From positions 1 through 50,006 of the forward strand of contig JABABK010000022.1 in NCBI GenBank assembly GCA_014238285.1: 50,006 bases of DNA. Direction: 5' to 3'. Under the pieces are notes generated by a model. The model was not told the origin of the DNA, searched no databases, and saw only the letters and a list, made by a program, of their open reading frames with translations. Numbering within the stretch: position 1 is the first letter of the stretch; the number at the start of each line of letters is the position of its first letter. The translations under genes were made by a program, and so were the position numbers. Below, in pieces: positions 45,052-50,006 of the stretch. This stretch comes from Hellea sp. GTDB taxonomy: Bacteria > Pseudomonadota > Alphaproteobacteria > Caulobacterales > Maricaulaceae.

Positions 45052-45465
45052 TCAAGAAAAAGCGGACAGAATATCTGATTTTATTCGAATAGGTCTTTTG
45101 AGCTCTCTTGAAACTAATATCCATGTGGTTTTGGCCAGCACGGCTACTTTGTCAGAATCCCTCAACCTTATATCGACATATCGGTCAAAACGCGCGCCCT
45201 TAGCGCAACCAAGCCATGTTCTGACTTCAATCTCATCTTCCAAATATAGCTGTTGCTTATAGTCTATTTCATGCCTTGAGCAGAACCAAACAAACTCGTT
45301 CTTCAGCGCATCACTAGCAACGGCCGACCAATGGGAGATTGCGGCATCTTGTATCCAATGGACGTAGACCGCATTATTGACATGACCTAATTCATCTATT
45401 TCACCTGGACGCACGGTTCTCGTCGTAATTACTGCGTTATCAAAGCTGTCATTTGCCAATTTCAT
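45052..45465 (-). CDS. 4HBT-family acyl-CoA thioesterase
   Basis: A 137-aa hot-dog thioesterase. The signature is GEIDELGHVNNAVYVHWIQDAA, where the Asp/Glu and the HVNN pair match the FadM/YbgC-like branch. HEIDYKQQLYLEDEIEVRTWLG follows. It should hydrolyse an acyl-CoA or acyl-ACP thioester in the cytoplasm. It is divergent from the second thioesterase gene at 45520, with only 54 bp between starts. The stop is at the AT-rich spacer before the pseudogene. Confidence 0.85.
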   Translation of the reverse strand: MKLANDSFDNAVITTRTVRPGEIDELGHVNNAVYVHWIQDAAISHWSAVASDALKNEFVWFCSRHEIDYKQQLYLEDEIEVRTWLGCAKGARFDRYVDIRLRDSDKVAVLAKTTWILVSRELKRPIRIKSDILSAFS

Positions 45466-45519
45466 AGAGTAACGTAAAACTATCTGAATGTTACAAGCAA
45501 CCGATTAGTGGCGATATTT

Positions 45520-45960
45520 ATGGATCATAACAACACCTTAGGTTGGTTTGAGGGCCCGCAACACGTTTTTCCCCTTCATATATTCTTTGAGGATACTGAC
45601 TTCAGCGGCCTAGTCTATCACGCAAACTACCTGAGATATTTTGAACGGGGGAGATCAAGCTTCCTTAACCTCATCGGAATTCGACATTCCGATCTTTGGG
45701 ACAATCAAAAGCTGGCTTTCACAATTCGCAAATTTGAAATTGAATACAAGGCCCCAGCCAGGATTGATGATCAACTTATAATAAGAACTGTGTACGACCA
45801 AATTACGGGGGCAAGGCTTCTTATTTCTCAGAGTTGCTACAGAGACTGTGAACTTATAGCATCTGCTAAGTGCGAAGCCGCATGTATTTCTCAAAACGGC
45901 AAACCCGTAAGAGTTCCGCAAGAAATTCGAAAAGCCATTGATCAAAAAATCAAACCTTAA
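45520..45960 (+). CDS. YbgC-type acyl-CoA thioesterase
   Basis: A 146-aa hot-dog thioesterase with the full family N-terminus: FPLHIFFEDTDFSGLVYHANYL, catalytic Asp in EDTDFSG, followed by ERGRSSFLNLIGIRHSDLW and EIEYKAPARIDDQL. It is the intact paralog of the pseudogene at 44530-44925. The start could instead be the GTG at 45508, four codons earlier; neither has a clear Shine-Dalgarno. YbgC-type enzymes act on short-chain acyl-CoA or acyl-ACP. Confidence 0.85.
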   Translation: MDHNNTLGWFEGPQHVFPLHIFFEDTDFSGLVYHANYLRYFERGRSSFLNLIGIRHSDLWDNQKLAFTIRKFEIEYKAPARIDDQLIIRTVYDQITGARLLISQSCYRDCELIASAKCEAACISQNGKPVRVPQEIRKAIDQKIKP

Positions 45961-46046
45961 GCGTTAACGACATAAACATCCCCAAAGCGGACTTTACGCT
46001 CAATGGATTATACGGGAAATAATCGAACGATTAAATCAAAGGGTTA

Positions 46047-47321
46047 TCATGAGGGTTGATACATATTCCGGAGTGCAACCATGGCTTCTGCAACAATTTC
46101 GTCATCGTTCAAATTCTCAATTTCATCTGCGGCACTTGCCGCATTAAAACAGAGTAAAATGGGTTCGCCGATGAGTTTAGCCATATTGAACCATTCGATG
46201 AAATATCCACGTTTAGGACCGATATATCCAAAAAGATCAACGTCGTTGTCCCAAAAGACCTCATCAAATTTGAGGTAAACTTTATTAAGCAATCCCATAC
46301 CGAGTTTTTCAATAGAGTCTTGCCGTTTCGCATCGAGCGGCGGGTTAAATTGAATATCCCCGGATTTTAACACACCGAGCGGGACAGTAACCAACACAGC
46401 ATCGGCAACATATGATGCCCGATTTGTGGTTATATTAACAGCCTTACTTTCCACATCTATTTTCTTGACGATGGTCTCATATTTGATGTCATACCCTTCA
46501 ACCAACGTTTCGAAAATCTTTAGAAACCCGCCCGGAAAAATAACATCGTCACCATCAAATTCATCGCCTTCCATCTGTGCAAATTTAGAGAGATCACCAA
46601 TATCTGCGGCATACTCATGCTCGATCATGGAGATATCATCAAAGTCATCGGAAATATCCCGAAGCTTTACCCTTTCACCTGACGCATTGCGGGCAGAATA
46701 ACTATCGTAGTCAGTAACAATACGCGGCGCATCTATTTTATCGGCCAATTTTGAAAGAGGGTTGTCTTCTACGCCATGAATCCAGGACGCCCCCAAGTCT
46801 AACGGCAAGCCCCAACTTGTATCCGTCCAAACACGGCCACCCAATCGATTGCGAGCTTCCAAAACAGTCGCTTTAAGACCAGCCTGCGCGAGATCGTATG
46901 CTGCTGTAATGCCGGCGGCCCCGGCTCCTACGACAATTACCGAGCGTATTTTTTCGCCCAAAATTTCTTTTGCTGCATCTTTCCCAGAATATAATGCGCC
47001 ATGCACCGTTGCGGGAAAGTCACGGTTTATCGCTTCACCTGCGAAAAACAGCCGACCCAAAGAAGACTTGCCAAGACTGGTTCTGTCATCTGGTTTCGCC
47101 CCTTTTGCCAAATAAGAATAAGACCCTTTTGCAAATGGATCGGCACGCCACCTTGTGACAATTGATGCGAGAGGGTCGGGAACCTTATCAACAGTTTTAG
47201 TAAAATTTTGGTCCGTCATCTTCAATGTTTCAGCCTTGCAAGATGACATTAGCCCAGAAACTCCCAGTGCACTTGCCATCAACATTAATTCACGGCGAGC
47301 CATGGTGATCGAATTAGCCAT
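46047..47321 (-). CDS. Flavin-containing amine oxidase, apparently circularly permuted
   Basis: A 424-aa FAD-dependent amine oxidase with unusual domain order. After a Tat/lipoprotein-like leader (ARRELMLMASALGVSGLMSSC), residues 48-120 hold the segment that ends ordinary family members: VTRWRADPFAKGSYSY, LFFAGEAINRDFPATVHGALYSG. Only then comes the Rossmann part: VIVVGAGAAG (residues 128-137), VLEARNRLGGRVW and GLPLDLGASWIHG. The chain stops at ALRNMYQPS, exactly where the family normally continues into the TRW-x-DPF segment. ATG at 47321 has AAGGGAAG before it. Substrate is likely an amine. It is downstream of a GntR gene on the same strand. Confidence 0.85.
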   Translation of the reverse strand: MANSITMARRELMLMASALGVSGLMSSCKAETLKMTDQNFTKTVDKVPDPLASIVTRWRADPFAKGSYSYLAKGAKPDDRTSLGKSSLGRLFFAGEAINRDFPATVHGALYSGKDAAKEILGEKIRSVIVVGAGAAGITAAYDLAQAGLKATVLEARNRLGGRVWTDTSWGLPLDLGASWIHGVEDNPLSKLADKIDAPRIVTDYDSYSARNASGERVKLRDISDDFDDISMIEHEYAADIGDLSKFAQMEGDEFDGDDVIFPGGFLKIFETLVEGYDIKYETIVKKIDVESKAVNITTNRASYVADAVLVTVPLGVLKSGDIQFNPPLDAKRQDSIEKLGMGLLNKVYLKFDEVFWDNDVDLFGYIGPKRGYFIEWFNMAKLIGEPILLCFNAASAADEIENLNDDEIVAEAMVALRNMYQPS

Positions 47322-47384
47322 TATCATCTTCCCTTGTCGATATGATGATGTGATCAAAGTTTATAGTACGTTGTTTTGTTATCG

Positions 47385-48059
47385 CTAGTCTTGAAAACCT
47401 ATACCGATGCGTTCCATGCCGTCCTGAATATCGAGACGGATCGCTTCTCTGACAGCATCAGCATCTTTGTTTTTCAGAGCCACCAACGTCATTTGGTGAT
47501 GATCTACCTTGTAGGATGCGCCAAGACGATTGGTAACGACCCTCATAAACGGCCCGAATTGTAGCCACAGGCTTTCGACCAAGCGTAACATAATCGGGTT
47601 ATTACTGGCCTGGTAAATCGTGAAATGAAATTCCCAATTTTTGAGGCTATATTTATCCGGATCGCCCTTGTTAATCGCTTTTTGGAGCTGGCTATCGATC
47701 CTGTCGAGTTTCTTCAGCAGTTTAGCATTTGAATGGGCTGTAGCCCGGGCAGCGATTTCCGGTTCAAGTAATTTGCGAGCAGCCCAAATTTCCTCAAATC
47801 TTTCTTCCGTCATCGGTGCCACGAAGATTCTGCGCGTGCTACCCATTTCCAGAGCACCAAGTGCCACAAGACGCCTAACCGCTTCACGGACAGGCATAGT
47901 ACTGCAATTCAATTGCTTCGCCAATCCACGAATTTTCAGGGCTTTTCCCGGTTCGAAACTGCCAGTCAGGATTGAATGACGAAGTTGCTTGTAGATTTCC
48001 TCATGGGCAATCGTCCGATCAGGGATAACGTCTCTAACTTTTGACGTAGTGGCGGCCAA
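47385..48059 (-). CDS. GntR-family transcription regulator, FCD type
   Basis: A 224-aa GntR protein. The N-terminal winged HTH (about residues 15-80) has HEEIYKQLRHSILTGSFEPG and LNCSTMPVREAVRRLVALG. The C-terminal FCD all-helical ligand domain has IWAARKLLEPEIAARAT and HHQMTLVALKNKDADAVREA. It starts with TTG at 48059, preceded by AGGAGA 8 bases upstream. It is divergent from the amidohydrolase lipoprotein; a perfect 12-bp palindrome lies between. It likely controls that gene and itself, and perhaps the amine oxidase downstream. Confidence 0.9.
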   Translation of the reverse strand: MAATTSKVRDVIPDRTIAHEEIYKQLRHSILTGSFEPGKALKIRGLAKQLNCSTMPVREAVRRLVALGALEMGSTRRIFVAPMTEERFEEIWAARKLLEPEIAARATAHSNAKLLKKLDRIDSQLQKAINKGDPDKYSLKNWEFHFTIYQASNNPIMLRLVESLWLQFGPFMRVVTNRLGASYKVDHHQMTLVALKNKDADAVREAIRLDIQDGMERIGIGFQD

Positions 48060-48128
48060 TTTTCAACTCTCCTGCATCCTATGCTTATGTCAATATAGCT
48101 CTTTCCTTAGTTGGAAAGCTACTCTATT

Positions 48129-48140
48129 TTGTGATCACAA
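48129..48140. promoter_or_regulatory. GntR-type operator palindrome
   Basis: TTGTGATCACAA is a perfect 12-bp palindrome between the divergent GntR and amidohydrolase starts. It fits the general GntR-family pattern of GT-rich and AC-rich half-sites around a short centre. It also looks like a short CRP/FNR-type half-site pair, so the binding protein is inferred from position. Confidence 0.55.
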
Positions 48141-48240
48141 CTAGAAGGTATAAACCACGTGCATCATCCGTAAATCTGATAAATATTTAGGCAGTTTTAT
48201 GAATTTCAGATTTGGGTCTAATCGACAGGAATGAGGGAAC

Positions 48241-49689
48241 TTGAAACAATTATTTCTAACCGTGCTTTGTGCATTTACTATTCTTGTCGCCTGCGTACCG
48301 ACATTGGACGAAACTGAGACGACGGGGGAGCGGCTTATTATCAGCGGTGGATGGTTGTTTGATGGTGTAAACGATACGCGCCGTTCTAACAGCGGAATTA
48401 TTATTCAGAACGGTAAAATTCTAGCGGTTGATGCTGATCTGGAAACTTTAAACATAGCGAATGCGAATGTCATTGAGCTGGCGGAGTCCGAAACAATATT
48501 ACCGGGCTTGATCGATTTACACGCGCACTACAATCTTGATTTGGTTGACAAGGGCCGTGTTGAGGAAGTCATCCATAACGGCACTATTTTTCTCGCCAAT
48601 GGCGTCACATCTACATGGTCAGCCGGCGAGTATTATCCCGAGCGCGTCATCAAACAGCGCGAGCAAATCGAAGCAAGCATTGCGGTCGGTCCGCGTCTGT
48701 TTGTATCCGGCCCCTATTTCGGCGCTTTTCGCTGCGAATATAATATCGGCGTGGCCGACGATGAATGCGTTGCGTGGCCCAATGATATCACGGAACAGGA
48801 AATCCGAAATGAGGTGGACCACTGGGCGAGGCAAGGCGTCATCAGCCTCAAGATCAAACAGGCGAGCCCGGCGGAAACCGAAATCATCATAGACCAGGCT
48901 CGTAAAAACGGGATGACGACGGCTGCTCATCTGGCAAATTATGACTGGGAATATGATGTCTCCACACGCGAGGCTATCGTGATGGGAATTGACCGTATCG
49001 AACACCAGCTCACTCTTGCCGTTAGCACAGATGATCCTAATGCCGCAGAAATGAACGAAATTGTCGATCTGATGATTAAGCACCAAGTTTTTTATGATCC
49101 GAACTTACAAATGTATGGCGGAGTTAATGAACGTAATAAACATGCCTCTAACATGCTTTGGGTGGATGAAACTCAGTATTTCACACCCTATACTCGGACC
49201 CTTCTGGAAAACCGAGGCCCGCCAGCGCCGGAATCAGATGACCCAGAATTTCAGCAGCGCGTCATCGAATTAAAAGCCCTCTACGAGGCTGGAGGAGATA
49301 ATCTAATTATCGTTGGTACCGATGAACCTGTTTATACCAGCCTGTTACCTGGCTTTGCCTATCACAGGGAATTATGGGCCATGACAAATACCGGGCTGCC
49401 GCCTCTGGCTGTTTTGAAAGCGGCGACGATAAACGGCGCAGTAGCGTTGGGAGTTGAGAATAAAATCGGATCTGTCGAACCGGGTAAACTCGCCGATCTT
49501 GTTATCGTCAGGGGAAACCCACTTGACGACATTAAAGCCGCTCGAGACATCCGTATTGTTGTAAAAGACGGCGTTCCTTATAACCCGCAAGACTTGCTCC
49601 AATCAGCCAAAGGCAAAATCGGACCTAAGGGCCCTAGCGATCATGCGGATTGGGAGTTAATAATCAGACCGCTCCGAAAGAAAAAATAG
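48241..49689 (+). CDS. Amidohydrolase-family lipoprotein
   Basis: A 482-aa amidohydrolase starting with TTG at 48241 after a GAGGG ribosome-binding site. The leader ends FTILVAC, so Cys18 is likely lipidated. Metal-binding residues: HxH in GLIDLHAHYNLD, Lys in VISLKIKQAS, His in TAAHLANYD, His in DRIEHQLTL and Asp in IVGTDEPVY. The ending KIGSVEPGKLADLVIVRGNP is characteristic of the imidazolonepropionase-like branch. It is divergent from a GntR regulator. The partner of this regulator arrangement suggests ligand-induced expression; the substrate is unknown. Confidence 0.88.
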   Translation: MKQLFLTVLCAFTILVACVPTLDETETTGERLIISGGWLFDGVNDTRRSNSGIIIQNGKILAVDADLETLNIANANVIELAESETILPGLIDLHAHYNLDLVDKGRVEEVIHNGTIFLANGVTSTWSAGEYYPERVIKQREQIEASIAVGPRLFVSGPYFGAFRCEYNIGVADDECVAWPNDITEQEIRNEVDHWARQGVISLKIKQASPAETEIIIDQARKNGMTTAAHLANYDWEYDVSTREAIVMGIDRIEHQLTLAVSTDDPNAAEMNEIVDLMIKHQVFYDPNLQMYGGVNERNKHASNMLWVDETQYFTPYTRTLLENRGPPAPESDDPEFQQRVIELKALYEAGGDNLIIVGTDEPVYTSLLPGFAYHRELWAMTNTGLPPLAVLKAATINGAVALGVENKIGSVEPGKLADLVIVRGNPLDDIKAARDIRIVVKDGVPYNPQDLLQSAKGKIGPKGPSDHADWELIIRPLRKKK

Positions 49690-49746
49690 CATATTGTAAC
49701 AACATGGTCCGTCTAAGGGTCGGGTGCACAGGGGGTCGGCCTCGAT

Positions 49747-50006
49747 TTACTTATTCTCAATAAAGAGCTGTTCCTGAACGGCGCGCCAGGCCTGATCTAT
49801 GGCGGCGTCGAGATAGGCTTTGGCACCGGCATCTGAATTGGCAATGGAGATACGCCCGAATTGTTTGCGCCCAACCTCATTGGGATAGGTGCCTTTCTTG
49901 AAATGCCCGTCGTCAAGATCGAGATATTCATAGGCATAGCCATGGGCCCAGCGGTTAACGGTGATGGCTTCAATGTCCCGGTCAGGTTCAAATCCATGCT
50001 CACCAA
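49747..50006 (-). CDS. Spermidine dehydrogenase-like FAD oxidoreductase, C-terminal end (partial)
   Basis: Only the last 86 codons are in the window; the 5' part lies beyond the right edge. The frame reads DIEAITVNRWAHGYAYEY and GRKQFGRISIANSDAGAKAY and stops at 49747. This ending resembles the SpdH-type spermidine/spermine dehydrogenases, periplasmic FAD enzymes that oxidise polyamines. A different frame is open over the same stretch but has no similarity. With the amine oxidase and GntR gene nearby it hints at amine or polyamine catabolism. Confidence 0.6.
   Translation of the reverse strand, partial: GEHGFEPDRDIEAITVNRWAHGYAYEYLDLDDGHFKKGTYPNEVGRKQFGRISIANSDAGAKAYLDAAIDQAWRAVQEQLFIENK

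Noticed and set aside
1-50006. tRNA or rRNA genes, CRISPR arrays and transposases
   Set aside because: No tRNA-like cloverleaf with a T-loop, no rRNA core stretch, no regularly spaced repeats and no transposase or integrase frame were seen on reading both strands; a dedicated search was not possible.

Overview
The window reads as alphaproteobacterial chromosome, most likely from the Hyphomonadaceae / Robiginitomaculaceae side of Caulobacterales-Maricaulales. Support comes from the sucC-sucD-sucA order, a GapR-type DUF2312 protein, a ZitP-like zinc-ribbon/DUF3426 protein divergent from ftsEX, a lptM-lysA-TIGR02302 block, alphaproteobacterial REP-like palindromes, moderate GC and many secreted lipoproteins. 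The genus assignment is inference. No rRNA, tRNA, CRISPR array, transposase or integrase was seen.

Layout. 1-5.1 kb: TCA-cycle operon sucC-sucD-sucA on the minus strand (sucA runs off the left edge). 5.2-13.4 kb: S41 protease lipoprotein, small lipoprotein, Acg-type flavoprotein, DUF2306 membrane protein, LytTR regulator, GNAT, coiled basic protein, GapR, M19 dipeptidase, an inverted REP-like pair, a TPR protein and ribosomal protein L36. 13.4-19.6 kb: secreted envelope enzymes (lytic transglycosylase, metzincin protease, DUF2891 lipoprotein, endonuclease/exonuclease/phosphatase). 19.6-27.2 kb: a 472-bp repeat-bearing spacer, a VIT/vWA/TPR/DUF2135 protein, then lptM, lysA and a TIGR02302 protein. 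27.2-32.7 kb: amidohydrolase with a divergent TetR regulator, ZitP-like protein, and the ftsE-ftsX-ydcF operon.

33.1-43.3 kb is an accessory cluster that looks like a glutathione-dependent detoxification or catabolic pathway. It holds an AraC regulator with a divergent PF10118 protein, three GSTs, a two-module 2-hydroxychromene-2-carboxylate-isomerase-type protein, a small membrane protein, a DUF1330-type protein, a metallo-beta-lactamase hydrolase, a TetR regulator, an alpha/beta hydrolase and a nitronate-monooxygenase-type flavoprotein. Two near-identical 19-bp palindromes (35824-35842 and 43250-43268) lie in promoters at its two ends, suggesting one repressor for both. A 15-bp direct repeat of period 22 lies between the AraC gene and its divergent neighbour.

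43.3-46 kb is AT-rich: an orphan RelA/SpoT synthetase-domain protein followed by three 4HBT thioesterase genes, one of which looks broken at its 5' end. 46-50 kb carries an amine oxidase, a GntR regulator, an amidohydrolase lipoprotein and the 3' end of a spermidine-dehydrogenase-like gene. The amine oxidase appears circularly permuted: the segment that normally ends the family (DPF...GSYSY...FAGEA...TVHGA) comes before the Rossmann GxGxxG instead of after it. This is the most unusual protein-level observation in the window.
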